Shown here: positions 1-9,348 of the stretch, in pieces
Numbering within the stretch: the stretch's first letter is position 1
How the letters are laid out: each line of letters begins with the position of its first letter
Assembly (NCBI GenBank): GCA_949294095.1
Contig: CASFFZ010000010.1
Location: 1 to 64,000, forward strand
Reading direction: 5' to 3'
Source: an uncultured bacterium
Lineage (GTDB): Bacteria; Elusimicrobiota; Elusimicrobia; Elusimicrobiales; Elusimicrobiaceae
Length of the DNA stretch: 64,000 nucleotides
Translations under genes and position numbers: made by a program
The notes under the pieces: model-generated
What the model was told of the DNA's origin: nothing
The model's database searches: none
Seen by the model: only the letters and a program-made list of their open reading frames with translations

Positions 1-83
1 CCAACTGCTTGGCCTGCGTAGGGACGAGAAAGGCGCAGCGTTGCACGAGTTTGAGCGCAGCGAAAGGCGAGTGCCGCGAGCCC

Positions 84-129
84 GGACTGCAGGCATTTTC
101 CGTCAGGAAAATGACTGGAAGGCGAGTCC
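84..129 (+). other. Nested stem-loop in the leader/trailer region before the first gene
   Basis: An inner perfect stem pairs CATTTTCC (94-101) with GGAAAATG (106-113) across the tetraloop GTCA. An outer GGACT (84-88) pairs with AGTCC (125-129). It precedes the terminator at 149-174, so it probably lies in the 3' untranslated end of a gene entering from the left; one frame stops at 19-21. It could also be part of a small RNA. No family recognised. Confidence 0.35.
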
Positions 130-148
130 TTCTCTCTTGCATGATTTT

Positions 149-174
149 AACCCGGGTGCAAACCCGGGTTTTTT
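149..174 (+). terminator. Rho-independent terminator
   Basis: AACCCGGGT (149-157) pairs with ACCCGGGTT (162-170) around GCAA and is followed by a T-run. It ends a transcript that enters the window from the left. Confidence 0.75.
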
Positions 175-275
175 GTTGCGCCGGCACAAAATAACGCTGG
201 CGTTTGGCCGTTCTTTTTCCGGAACTTCCAAATTGGTATAATTTATTTATCTTTTTACTTCGGAGACCCCCGTTT

Positions 276-1154
276 ATGACTCCTCTTTTGTCCGCCTGGA
301 TTTGCTGGGCCATTGTCGGCCTGTCGCCTATTGCCGGTAAATATGCGGCCGGCGTTATCAGCCCGGCTTTGCTCGTGTTTTTAGGCACGCTGATTGGGGT
401 ATTGTATTTTACCCCTTGGATTACTAAAAACCATAAATGGGGGGAACTTCTTTCTCGGGAAACTTGCTGGAAGTTTTTATTTATCGGCACCTTTGGCACC
501 GCGCTTCCGTTTACCATTTCCCTCATTGCCCTTCATTACACTACGCCGGGAAATGCAGCTATTTTACAGCAATCAGAATTGCTTTATTCCCTTCTTTTTG
601 CCGGTATCTTCTTAAAAGAATTTCCCAGCCGCCAGCAGCTGCTGGGAAGCGCTCTTATCGTGCTGGGAGTGCTGATTATTTTACTCAAAGAACAGTACAC
701 CCCGCGTTGGACGGGGGACTTGCTGATTGTGGGCAGTACGTGGATGTTGCAGGCGGGGTCTACGGTCGCCAAAAAACTGCCCAACCATTTAGACCACCGC
801 GTCATCGCCATGGCGCGCAACCTGTTTGCCTTGCCGGCGCTGATCGTTATTTTGGCGGTAATGGGGGGAATGAAAGAATCCTTTGTGCTTCGGCCCAACC
901 TGCAGATGTTCTCGGTACTGGCGTATACGGGATTTTTAAAGTACGGGCTGGCCATGGTGGTCTGGTACAAGGCGATACGCGCCCTGGATTTAAGCAAAGT
1001 AACGGCTATTTATTTATCTTATCCGGTGCTGTCGCTTATTTTATCGGCCCTGCTGGGGCTTGAAAACATCACTTGGCACCAAGCCGCCGGCCTGCTGCTT
1101 ACGCTGGGCGGAGCCTACTGGGTGAGCCTGACGGTAAAAAAAGAAGGGCATTAA
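276..1154 (+). CDS. EamA/DMT-superfamily transporter (first of a tandem pair)
   Basis: A 292-residue inner-membrane protein of about ten hydrophobic helices, the usual EamA size. It carries the duplicated fold of the drug/metabolite transporter superfamily: glycine-rich helices and the loop FGTALPFTISLIALHYTTPG near residue 75. ATG 276 is preferred over upstream TTG 204 because the protein then opens straight into a membrane helix and CGGAG lies about ten bases upstream; TATAAT at 237-242 is a plausible -10. The next gene is a close paralogue with the same FGTALP motif. Substrate unknown; members export amino acids, sugars or metabolites. Confidence 0.88.
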   Translation: MTPLLSAWICWAIVGLSPIAGKYAAGVISPALLVFLGTLIGVLYFTPWITKNHKWGELLSRETCWKFLFIGTFGTALPFTISLIALHYTTPGNAAILQQSELLYSLLFAGIFLKEFPSRQQLLGSALIVLGVLIILLKEQYTPRWTGDLLIVGSTWMLQAGSTVAKKLPNHLDHRVIAMARNLFALPALIVILAVMGGMKESFVLRPNLQMFSVLAYTGFLKYGLAMVVWYKAIRALDLSKVTAIYLSYPVLSLILSALLGLENITWHQAAGLLLTLGGAYWVSLTVKKEGH

Positions 1155-1201
1155 CCTTTCATACCCGCTAGGAATTAAGTACAATATATCCAGGAGAATT
1201 T

Positions 1202-2095
1202 ATGTTTAACATTGCCCCCGTTATCGCCATTTGGATTGCATGGTTTGCCACCGCCGCCAATTTAGTGATCAGCAAAGCCGCCGTTCCGTACGTAACGTCC
1301 GCCTTGTTTATTTTGCTGGCGTGCGCCGTTGCTTCTGTATGTTTTTTGCCCTATATTCAAAAAACAAACGGCTGGCGCATGTTGCTGGACAAAAAAGTCT
1401 GGCCGCAATGTTTGGCGATGGGCACCTTTGGCACCGCGCTTCCCATGACGATTTTTATGATTGCCCTCAACTACACCACCCCCGTCAACGGAGCCATTTT
1501 AAACCAATTTGAAATTATCTACTCGCTCATTTTATCGGCCATTTTGCTAAAAGAACGCCCCACCCTGCGGCAAATCGGCGGCTCGTTGCTGATTTTGCTG
1601 GGCGTAGGGCTGTTGTTGTGGCAGGCGGGCACCACGGTGCAGTTAAAAGGGGATTTGATGATTATCGGCTGTTTGTGGATGTTCCAGCTGAGCCACATTT
1701 TTGCCAAAAAGCTGCCGGCGCAAATGCCGCCGCAGTTGATTTCCGCGGCGCGGGCGCTGTTTGCCATTCCGGCCTTGGCGGTATTGGTGGCCTGGCTGGC
1801 GGCGTTTCAGGGGCCGCTGCAATTTGAAAGCAACGCCACACTGTGGAGTATGCTGGTGCTGTGCGCCGTAGTAAACTATTTTTTGGGAAATACCTATTGG
1901 TACCAAGCCATCCGTCATATGGATTTAAGCAAGGCAACGGCAATTATTTTGTCGTACCCGGTGATGACGTTTGTGCTGGCCGTCCTGCTGGGGCAGGATC
2001 AGATTACCGCTTATAAAATACTGGGCATGGTGCTCGCCATCGGCGGGGCGTATATCGTAACCGGCCTGGTTAAGAAACAAGGAGAAACAAAATGA
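1202..2095 (+). CDS. EamA/DMT-superfamily transporter (second of a tandem pair)
   Basis: A 297-residue polytopic membrane protein paralogous to the gene before it. Both contain FGTALP near residue 80, a following YTTP motif, and a related second half (WYQAIRHMDLSKATAI here, WYKAIRALDLSKVTAI in the paralogue). AGGAGA lies six bases before the ATG. The stop overlaps the next start as ATGA, so the HAD gene is translationally coupled. The pair arose by tandem duplication and could act as a heterodimer or with diverged substrates; the sequence does not decide this. Confidence 0.88.
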   Translation: MFNIAPVIAIWIAWFATAANLVISKAAVPYVTSALFILLACAVASVCFLPYIQKTNGWRMLLDKKVWPQCLAMGTFGTALPMTIFMIALNYTTPVNGAILNQFEIIYSLILSAILLKERPTLRQIGGSLLILLGVGLLLWQAGTTVQLKGDLMIIGCLWMFQLSHIFAKKLPAQMPPQLISAARALFAIPALAVLVAWLAAFQGPLQFESNATLWSMLVLCAVVNYFLGNTYWYQAIRHMDLSKATAIILSYPVMTFVLAVLLGQDQITAYKILGMVLAIGGAYIVTGLVKKQGETK

Positions 2096-2943
2096 AAAAG
2101 CTCGTTTTATTTGATTTGGACGGAACATTGGTCAACGCGGGAGGCGCCGGACGCACAGCCCTTAAAAAAGCGATGAAAGAACTCTACGGCACCGACCCGG
2201 AATTTGACCATTCCCTCATTTCCGGCCGGACGGATTTGGATAATTTTTCTATCGTTTACTCGTTACTTAAAAAAGGCAAAAAACCCACCGCCGCCGAAAT
2301 GAAAAAAATGAAAGCCAAATACTTAGAGCTCCTGCCCGTAGAAGTGCACGCCGCCGTGCGCTGCAAAAGATACGATTTAATCCCGGGCGTAGAAAAATTT
2401 TTAAAACGGCTTTCCAAAGAAAAAGACCTCATCCTGGGCTTAGGCACGGGCAATTTGGAGGAAGGCGCCAAAATCAAGCTGGCTCCCAGCAAGCTGGGCG
2501 GATACTTTAGCGTGGGGGGCTATGGGGAAGACGGCCACACCCGCGAAGAAATGCTGCAAGCGGCCGTGAAACGCGCGGAGAAAAAATTTAAAACTAAAAT
2601 TGCACCCGAAGACGTCTACGTCATCGGCGACACCCACCGCGACGTTTGCGCCGCCAAAAACTGCGGCTTCCACAGCGCGGTGCTGACCAACGGCTTTGGC
2701 GACGCCCAAAAAATCCAGCGCGCCGCCGCCGAGCTGGAAACGAAAGATTTTACCGATATCACTACTTTCTGCGTCTGGCTGGGAATTAAAACCGACCCCA
2801 AAGGCGTCAAACGCGGCAGCTACATTATGCCCGCCAGCGCCATTGAACACGTGTTTTTCAGCCGCACGGGCATTGACGAAGACCGCCTGAAAATGCTGCG
2901 CATCAAAAAATACTCGGATTTGGAATCCGGAACCATTATGTGA
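2092..2943 (+). CDS. HAD-superfamily hydrolase (phosphatase-like)
   Basis: Residues 6-15 hold the HAD nucleophile motif FDLDGTLV (Asp nucleophile, Asp acid/base). GLGTGNLE near residue 120 is the motif II region and VIGDTHRDV near residue 180 is the motif IV acidic pair. A helical cap lies between, as in phosphoglycolate phosphatase/PGM-like subfamilies. The C-terminal 60 residues (after WLGIKTDPKG) extend past the core and resemble nothing I recognise. The gene is coupled to the upstream EamA gene by a four-base overlap and followed nine bases later by the cyclodeaminase-like gene. Substrate unknown. Confidence 0.85.
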   Translation: MKKLVLFDLDGTLVNAGGAGRTALKKAMKELYGTDPEFDHSLISGRTDLDNFSIVYSLLKKGKKPTAAEMKKMKAKYLELLPVEVHAAVRCKRYDLIPGVEKFLKRLSKEKDLILGLGTGNLEEGAKIKLAPSKLGGYFSVGGYGEDGHTREEMLQAAVKRAEKKFKTKIAPEDVYVIGDTHRDVCAAKNCGFHSAVLTNGFGDAQKIQRAAAELETKDFTDITTFCVWLGIKTDPKGVKRGSYIMPASAIEHVFFSRTGIDEDRLKMLRIKKYSDLESGTIM

Positions 2944-2952
2944 GGTGCCGAA

Positions 2953-3522
2953 ATGGAATGGTACACCGCTGCAGAACGTTTTACGGAAGCGTTAGCCTCC
3001 TCGGAGCCAACCCCGGGGGGCGGGGCCGCGGCCGCCATGGCGGGGGCCATGGGCTGCGCGTTGGCGATTATGGCCGTGGGCACCACGCTTAAACGCAAAG
3101 CCACGCCCGAAGACGCCCGCCCGCGGCTGACGCAAAGTTTAAAAAGGCTGAGCGCTTTTAAAAACGAACTCAAAGGCTACATTCAAAAAGACGGGGAAGC
3201 GTATGCCGCGTATCTGACGGCAAAAAAACTGCCCAAGGAATCCGCCGATCGGGAAAAAGCGGTGCAGGACGCTTTGCTGTTTGCCGCGCGGGTGCCGGCG
3301 GATGCGGCGTCGGCGGCCATGCACTGCCTGCGGGAAGTGGACGCTATTAAAAGCGACGTGGCCGAAATTATCCTGTCGGATATATATTGCGCCAAACACC
3401 TGCTGCAGGCGTGCATCAAAAGCTCGGTGGAAAGCATTCGGGCCAACCTGTCTTTCATTACCAACGAAGACCGGGTTAACGAAATTAACAAGCAGATTGC
3501 CTCGTTTTTAAAGGCCTGCTAA
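2953..3522 (+). CDS. Cyclodeaminase/cyclohydrolase-family protein (FTCD_C-like)
   Basis: A 189-residue helical protein starting with the family signature PTPGGGAAAAMAGAMGCAL (residues 20-38), as in formiminotetrahydrofolate cyclodeaminase and methenyl-THF cyclohydrolase FchA. Stand-alone members of about 200 residues occur in anaerobes, where they interconvert one-carbon folates. DDR-like catalytic residues cannot be assigned by eye. It sits inside a plus-strand operon with a HAD hydrolase upstream and the helical-repeat protein 12 bases downstream. A folate role is family inference only. Confidence 0.8.
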   Translation: MEWYTAAERFTEALASSEPTPGGGAAAAMAGAMGCALAIMAVGTTLKRKATPEDARPRLTQSLKRLSAFKNELKGYIQKDGEAYAAYLTAKKLPKESADREKAVQDALLFAARVPADAASAAMHCLREVDAIKSDVAEIILSDIYCAKHLLQACIKSSVESIRANLSFITNEDRVNEINKQIASFLKAC

Positions 3523-3534
3523 AAGGACAATCTT

Positions 3535-5094
3535 ATGAGCGATAAAGCAAACAAAAGAAGCGGCATGCTGGGCACCATTTACAATATGCTCCCCGGTATT
3601 GACGACGATTACGCCGCCAAACTGGTTTACACCCTAGAAGACAAAAAAACCCTGCCCCAGCTGCAGCAGGATATTGCCAACATCGCCGCCCAGCTGAGCT
3701 CGGACTCGCCGATGACGGACACCATCGTCGCCAAAATTCTGCTGGATGAAATCACCATCCCCGCCGCGCTGCGCCAGCTGCGTATTTACAACAATTCCAC
3801 CTCTATCAGCGAGCTGTGCGCCGCGCTGGAAATTCCGGCCAAAGACACCGCCAAACTGTTGGAAGTCTATTCTTCTTTTTCTTCCCGCAAATACTTTGAC
3901 GAAGAATTTGCCTCCGCCTTAAAAGACGTGCAGGACAGCGATATGGAAGACGCCCAAAAGGCGCTCCACGCCGTAGACGTATTGCTAAAACAAGCCGACG
4001 CGCTCTTGCAAAACGCGCCGAAAATAACCAAGCAAAATAAAAAAGATATTTTTAAAACGGCCGACAAATACCACCTCTCCGTTAAAATTACCGCCGAGCT
4101 GGAGCTGCTCTACACCCAGCCGGCCAGCATTGCCTTCCAGCCGGAGTTTGACAAACTTTTCAAATCCCTTATCGCCCAAAATCCGGACAAGCACCTCTGC
4201 GCTTCCTTGGCGGCCCATGCCATGCTGTGCCAAATTACGCCCAAAGACGCGCAGGATATTGCGCTGCTTTCCAAACTGTTAAACGGGCGCATTTTGGAAG
4301 AAGATTTATTAATTATCGCCTGCCGCTACCTAAAGGTCAAAGCGCCGGCCGATATCGCGGCCACCTTTGAAGCCGTACTCAAAAAACTGCCCCATGTGTC
4401 CGGCCCGGAAGAAAACTTGGGCTTGGCCGTGCGGGTACTTTTGGACGGAACGGCCGAAAGCTTTGAAAAAGCCAGTCAAAAAGCTTCCGTTCTGCGGGAG
4501 CGCGAAGTGCTGCGCAAGGCCTTATCCAAAAAAGACCTCTACAGCGGTTATGAATATGATTTGGCGGAACACTTTGGCGGCAAAAAAACGTTCGTCCAAA
4601 TTGAACGGGAAATGAACGACCTCCTAAACGGCCTGCCTTTTTGCAGCGACCCCAAAGACAACAAAGAGCTGGCCTGCAAAGTGCTGTTGGGCTCACTAAG
4701 CCAGGAAGAAGCCGCCAAACAAGCCCAGTACCTGCGCGATTTAAAAGCCCAAACGCTTACCCAGGGGCTCGCGCCGGAACTGATGAAAAGCTACCTAGGC
4801 ACCAAACCGGCCGAAGAGCTGATTAAATTTTTTGAAGAATCGCTCGTTCCGTATACGTTTTGGAAGTCCGACCGGGAGAAACATATTTTTGCCTTGCGCA
4901 CGCTGGTGGGGGAATTAAACGGCACCTACAACCGCAGAATTTCCCAATTTGTACTGGAAATGCTGGAAAACGGCTCTTCTCTGGACGTAATGACCGATAT
5001 GCTGGAAAACATCCAAAAGAAAAAAACCAGCCAGGAAGAACTGGAAAAACTGTTGGAACGCTACAAACAGGCGCGGGCCGCTTCCAAAGCGTAA
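3535..5094 (+). CDS. Unknown protein of degenerate helical repeats
   Basis: 519 residues, no signal peptide or membrane segment, very rich in helix formers. I see about five copies of one module at residues 41-82, 201-242, 271-313, 352-394 and 426-462. Each has a hydrophobic helix, a short loop, then a pattern like xxAxxxLLxGxxxxxxAxxxA (ACKVLLGSLSQEEAAKQA and AVRVLLDGTAESFEKAS are the clearest). This suggests a solenoid scaffold or binding protein in the cytoplasm. AAAGGA precedes the ATG. It lies 12 bases after the cyclodeaminase-like gene and 92 bases before the GYF protein. No family recognised. Confidence 0.75.
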   Translation: MSDKANKRSGMLGTIYNMLPGIDDDYAAKLVYTLEDKKTLPQLQQDIANIAAQLSSDSPMTDTIVAKILLDEITIPAALRQLRIYNNSTSISELCAALEIPAKDTAKLLEVYSSFSSRKYFDEEFASALKDVQDSDMEDAQKALHAVDVLLKQADALLQNAPKITKQNKKDIFKTADKYHLSVKITAELELLYTQPASIAFQPEFDKLFKSLIAQNPDKHLCASLAAHAMLCQITPKDAQDIALLSKLLNGRILEEDLLIIACRYLKVKAPADIAATFEAVLKKLPHVSGPEENLGLAVRVLLDGTAESFEKASQKASVLREREVLRKALSKKDLYSGYEYDLAEHFGGKKTFVQIEREMNDLLNGLPFCSDPKDNKELACKVLLGSLSQEEAAKQAQYLRDLKAQTLTQGLAPELMKSYLGTKPAEELIKFFEESLVPYTFWKSDREKHIFALRTLVGELNGTYNRRISQFVLEMLENGSSLDVMTDMLENIQKKKTSQEELEKLLERYKQARAASKA

Positions 5095-5186
5095 ACGCAC
5101 CGTAGTAAAAAAATGTTTTAAATTGCGCGATAATTTGCTATGCTTTTATCGTGCCGTGCTATATTTATTTTCAAGGGTGAAAAAGT

Positions 5187-7901
5187 ATGAGATATTGGGT
5201 TTATATCAACGACAAAGTAGACGGGCCTTACGAAGAAGACAAACTGGTAACGCTCCCGGGCTTTACCCCAGACACTTTAATCTGCGCCGAAGAAATCGCC
5301 GCCGGCGGCAGCCAGGAATGGGTAAAAGCTTCCAGCATTTTTGAATTTGACCAAGTGCCCCAGCCGCTTCCGGCCGAAGAAGTGTTCAACACCCAAACGG
5401 CCCACAGCGAGCCTTTAGCCTCGGAACAAACGCTCCGGGTAGATGCCTCGGCCAGCGGCGACGTGAATAAATTGCTGTTGGAAAAAATTGATTTTTTAAC
5501 CCGCGAAATTACCGGTTTGCAGGAAAAACTGGACGATATGAAAAGCAAACTGGACGCGGCTATTTTGTCTTCCCACTACACCCAGCCGGCAGCCGCCCAA
5601 TCCTATTCGGCCCCGCAGGGCAACGATCCGCACACCATCACCCTTACCCGCCACGAATTAAATGAAGAAAACGAAGACGCCCTGATTACCAATACGGAAA
5701 GTCTCGTCTCGCAGGCGGAAAATATCGTTGCCGCGGCCAATCAGGCAGAAAAACCCTTGGATATGCTCGGCCCGGTGGACTTGGGCGATAAGAAGCAAGA
5801 CGCCACCCCGACGGAAGTTTCGTTGGGCTCCAAAGCCGAAGAAGAAGTCGTCTTGCGCTCGGCGCTGGACTCGCTTTATAACGCCAAAACCGTTCAAACC
5901 CAAGAAGAAAAAGAAAGCACCTTCCAGGATTTGCTCACGCCCCAGCAAGCCAAAATTTTGGCCGAACAAGCCAAGCCTGCTCCGGCGGAAGAGGCCCACA
6001 AGCCGACCTTGGATGAAGCGTTAAAAGAAGTGCAGAAGGCGGACGAAGCCTTAACCGCGCACGAAGCCGAAAAAGACGCTTTGCTTAAAGAACTGACCTC
6101 CGAACCCAAAGAAGACGTATTGGATCAGGTCATTAAAGAAAGAGAAGAAGAAAAGAAAGCGCAAACCTTTAAAATGGCGCAGGCAGCCGCCGTGGGCGCC
6201 GCGGCCGGAGCGGCTGCTGCGGCCGCTTTAAACCGGACGGAAGAACCGGAGGAAAAAGCAGAAGTACCCGGCTTGGAAACGGTAGAAGAAGCCGCCGCCG
6301 AACCGGTGGAAGAAAAGAAAACGCTTGATTTTACCGACGAAAAAGCCTCCCCGGCGCTTTCCATTGCGCCCGACCGCGCCGAACCGGAAAAACAGGAAGA
6401 AGTAAAACCCGCTTCCGAAATGCCGGCAGACGTACCGGCCGAACAAAAGCCGGCGCAACCCCAGCCGGAGGACAATATGCCCCATTTATCCGTCCTGCCG
6501 TCCTCGGAAGAAATGCCGGGAAAAGCCGCGGCCGCCGAAGAAGATAAAAAAGAAGAAACCATGCAGGAACTGGTACCCGGCGCAAAAACGGAAAAACCGG
6601 ACGGAGTGATCATTACCGAAGCCGATTTAAATGAAGCATTTGCCGAACGCAACACCGATGCCAACCAAAGCGTAGAACAGTTATTTGGCCTGTCGCCGGA
6701 ACAAGCAGCCGATCAAAAGCAGGAACCTGCTCCCGCCGAACCAGAAGCTGCCCCTGCCGTGCAGGAGCCTGCTCCCGCTGCGCAAACGCTGCCGCAATTT
6801 AGCGACCAAACCGCGGATAAGCCGCTCCCCATGGGCAACCCCAACGACTTGACGGAAATTGAACTCAAAGAAGGTTCCACCTATTTAATTTCCGACTTTG
6901 TACCGCCCGCCCAGGCCAACAGCAACGAACTGCCTAAAGAGATTGCCAAACTGGACGCCAAACCGGCTTCGGAAGCGGCGGCCTCGTCCAAGGGAGAAAA
7001 CGCCCTGGACGTGCAGGAAATGGTGGCGCCGTTAAAACAAACGGAAAAGACCGTAGAAGCCGCGTCCGATACGCCCAAAGATGTAACCGTTTCTCAAATT
7101 ATTTTGGAAAATACCATCAAAACCAAACGCGGAGCCACATTGGATATTAAAACCGTTCCGATGGTACCGGAACCGGCGCAGTCCGAACGGCTGCATTTGG
7201 ATAATATGGACGACGACATCAACACCCAGCACGACTTAAAAGCCGCGGACGTAAAGCCCGCCGGAAAGACTACCAAGTTGGTGGCTGGAACGTTGGTAAC
7301 GGTAGTGTTGGCGGCGTTGATTTATGCGATGCTGGCATTTATGAACTTGATTCCGCCGCAGTTTAACTTGCTCTCTTCCGAGCCGACGGCCCAGGAAGTG
7401 GCGGAACAAAATGCACAGATGGAGGAAATGCTGGGGACGCAGCCGGCCGCCCAACCCGCAGCCCAGCAAGCCCCGGCCGCCAATCCGATGGATACGGTAT
7501 TGGAAGAGGTAAAAAATTATCCGCTGATGAACGGCTATACGCTTAAGCAGTTTATTGAAGCCAAGCATCCGGCGGCGAAAGACTTGATTACCTGGGACAT
7601 TTCCACCGCGGTGGATCCGGACAATTACTCCGTCTTGGTCAAAGTACCGCCGGAGAATCCGCAGAGTTTCAAAATCTCCTACCGCTTTAACTACAATACA
7701 GTTACCAAAGCGTTAGATCCGACCATTTCGGATGCTAAAAATCTGTTGGACTCGGTGGCGCAAGGCACGGCCGCCCTGCCGCAGCTGCCTGCCGCCGCCC
7801 CGCAAGGGCAGCCCGCAGCGGCCCCGATGCAGGGGGGGAATATGACCCCTCAGCCCGCACCGGCACAAGCGGCATCGGTTACTTCAACCGTTCAGTATTG
7901 A
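5187..7901 (+). CDS. Large GYF_2-domain membrane protein with acidic low-complexity linker
   Basis: 904 residues. Residues 1-53 form a GYF_2-type domain (RYWVYINDKVDGPYEEDKL, later SQEWVKASSIF), a fold that binds proline-rich peptides. Residues about 88-125 are a predicted coiled coil. Residues 150-690 are a long Glu/Pro/Ala-rich linker with an alanine run near 335-350. One membrane helix spans about 696-718 (LVAGTLVTVVLAALIYAMLAF). A folded C-terminal domain (about 770-870) is followed by a Pro/Gln/Ala tail. The likely topology puts the GYF domain in the cytoplasm and the C-terminus in the periplasm. GGGTG precedes the ATG and a strong terminator follows. The architecture suggests an envelope adaptor; function unknown. 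Confidence 0.82.
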   Translation: MRYWVYINDKVDGPYEEDKLVTLPGFTPDTLICAEEIAAGGSQEWVKASSIFEFDQVPQPLPAEEVFNTQTAHSEPLASEQTLRVDASASGDVNKLLLEKIDFLTREITGLQEKLDDMKSKLDAAILSSHYTQPAAAQSYSAPQGNDPHTITLTRHELNEENEDALITNTESLVSQAENIVAAANQAEKPLDMLGPVDLGDKKQDATPTEVSLGSKAEEEVVLRSALDSLYNAKTVQTQEEKESTFQDLLTPQQAKILAEQAKPAPAEEAHKPTLDEALKEVQKADEALTAHEAEKDALLKELTSEPKEDVLDQVIKEREEEKKAQTFKMAQAAAVGAAAGAAAAAALNRTEEPEEKAEVPGLETVEEAAAEPVEEKKTLDFTDEKASPALSIAPDRAEPEKQEEVKPASEMPADVPAEQKPAQPQPEDNMPHLSVLPSSEEMPGKAAAAEEDKKEETMQELVPGAKTEKPDGVIITEADLNEAFAERNTDANQSVEQLFGLSPEQAADQKQEPAPAEPEAAPAVQEPAPAAQTLPQFSDQTADKPLPMGNPNDLTEIELKEGSTYLISDFVPPAQANSNELPKEIAKLDAKPASEAAASSKGENALDVQEMVAPLKQTEKTVEAASDTPKDVTVSQIILENTIKTKRGATLDIKTVPMVPEPAQSERLHLDNMDDDINTQHDLKAADVKPAGKTTKLVAGTLVTVVLAALIYAMLAFMNLIPPQFNLLSSEPTAQEVAEQNAQMEEMLGTQPAAQPAAQQAPAANPMDTVLEEVKNYPLMNGYTLKQFIEAKHPAAKDLITWDISTAVDPDNYSVLVKVPPENPQSFKISYRFNYNTVTKALDPTISDAKNLLDSVAQGTAALPQLPAAAPQGQPAAAPMQGGNMTPQPAPAQAASVTSTVQY

Positions 7902-7911
7902 TTTAAACGGC

Positions 7912-7942
7912 AAAAAAGCCCCGCGAAAGCGGGGCTTTTTTT
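7912..7942 (+). terminator. Bidirectional terminator
   Basis: GCCCCGC (7918-7924), GAAA loop, GCGGGGC (7929-7935), flanked by an A-run and a T-run. It ends the GYF-protein operon. Confidence 0.85.
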
Positions 7943-8000
7943 GTGGCACATTTCCCTTTATCCACGAGGTTATAAACAAAATTTAAGGCCTTTTTAGCCA

Positions 8001-8034
8001 AAAGAAACCCGGCCTGCCGCCAGGCAGACCGGGT
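8001..8034 (-). terminator. Terminator of pepT
   Basis: ACCCGG..CCTGCC (8007-8018) pairs with GGCAG..CCGGGT (8023-8034). On the minus strand it is followed by a T-rich run just past the pepT stop. Confidence 0.7.
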
Positions 8035-8050
8035 ATTGGCATAAAGGCCT

Positions 8051-9286
8051 TTATTTGACCGCGTCTTTGACAATGTTTTCCAACACGCGGAACGCTTTTT
8101 CCACCCACGCTAAACTAATCCATTCATACGGCCCGTGGGGGTTTTCGTATCCGGCAAAGATGTTGGGCGTGGGCAGGCCGCGCAAGCTCATTTGGGCGCC
8201 GTCCGTGCCGCCACGGGCCTGCGTTAAGCGGTATTGCACATGGTTTTCCGCCAGCGCTTTTTCCAACAATTGCATGGCCTGCGGACGTTCTTTTAAAATC
8301 TCCCGCATATTGCGGTATTGTTTTTTAAATTCCACTTCAATCTTGGCCGCCGGATATTTTTGGCGTTTTTCTTCCACCAATTTTTCCAGCGTCTTTTTTA
8401 AGTTTTCAAATTTTTCCAAATCGTGCTCGCGCACAATGCCTTTTACAACGGCGGTGTCCAACCCGCCTTCTATATCTTTAAACAAAATAAAGCCTTCTTC
8501 GCCTTCCGTGGTTTCGGGCAGTTTGTCTTCCGGCCAGGAGGAAATAATATCCGCCGCAATCCGCACGGGGTTGGCCATAAAACCTTTGGCCGAACCCGGA
8601 TGGCAGGTTTTGCCGATAATGTGCAGGGTAACCGTATCGGCATTAAAGTTGCCGCAGTCAATATCTCCCAGGGTGGAACCGTCTACGGTATAGGCAAAAT
8701 CCGCCCCGAATTTTTCAAGGTTAAAATAGCCAATGCCGGTGCCGGTTTCTTCGTCAATGGTAAAAGCCGCTTTGATCGGGCCGTGTTTAATTTCGGGGTG
8801 CTGCGTTAAGTGTTCGGCCAGCGTCATAATGGTGGCAATGCCTATTTTATCGTCTCCGGCCAAGAGCGAATGGCCGTCCGCCGTAATAATATCATCTCCG
8901 ATGCACAGGTTCAGGTTGGGAGCCGATTGCGGCGTAAGATACATTTTTTTCTCGGCATTAATCGTGATGGTTCCGCCGTCATAATTGGCGTGCAGCTGCG
9001 GGCGGATGTCCTTGCCGCTGTAGTCGCAAACGGTATCCATATGCGCAAAAAGCCCAATTACAGGCGCTTTTTTATCCGTATTGGCCGGAAGCAGGCCGGT
9101 CACAAAGCCGTATTCGTCTACTTCCACTTCGGTAAAACCGACGGTTTTCATTTCCTGCGCCAGTTGATGGGCAAACGAAATCTGGCTGGGAGTGGTGGGA
9201 ACGGAAGAGCTGGAAGGATCGCTGGTGGTGTCTACGGCAACATAACGGACAAAACGGTCATAAATTTTTTGTTGTAATTGGTTCAT
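8051..9286 (-). CDS. pepT: Peptidase T (tripeptide aminopeptidase)
   Basis: 411 residues, the normal PepT length. This M20 metallopeptidase removes N-terminal residues from tripeptides in the cytoplasm using two zinc ions. Visible family features: VRYVAVDTTSDPSSSSVPTT at the start, the metal-binding FAHMDTVCDYSG near residue 80, LLAGDDKIGIA near 140 and FTIDEETGTG near 175 (catalytic Glu pair). The ATG is at 9286 with GGGAGA upstream. It is monocistronic, divergent from the lipoprotein gene 62 bases away. Confidence 0.95.
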   Translation of the reverse strand: MNQLQQKIYDRFVRYVAVDTTSDPSSSSVPTTPSQISFAHQLAQEMKTVGFTEVEVDEYGFVTGLLPANTDKKAPVIGLFAHMDTVCDYSGKDIRPQLHANYDGGTITINAEKKMYLTPQSAPNLNLCIGDDIITADGHSLLAGDDKIGIATIMTLAEHLTQHPEIKHGPIKAAFTIDEETGTGIGYFNLEKFGADFAYTVDGSTLGDIDCGNFNADTVTLHIIGKTCHPGSAKGFMANPVRIAADIISSWPEDKLPETTEGEEGFILFKDIEGGLDTAVVKGIVREHDLEKFENLKKTLEKLVEEKRQKYPAAKIEVEFKKQYRNMREILKERPQAMQLLEKALAENHVQYRLTQARGGTDGAQMSLRGLPTPNIFAGYENPHGPYEWISLAWVEKAFRVLENIVKDAVK

Positions 9287-9348
9287 ATTTTCTCCCTTAG
9301 ATCTTTATTTTATTATACAATTTATTATTCCAAGACTTAGGAGGTTTC

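Noticed and set aside
9-241. Two overlapping open frames at the left edge
   Set aside because: Both run through the terminator hairpin at 149-174 and have Arg/Cys-rich, protein-unlike composition.
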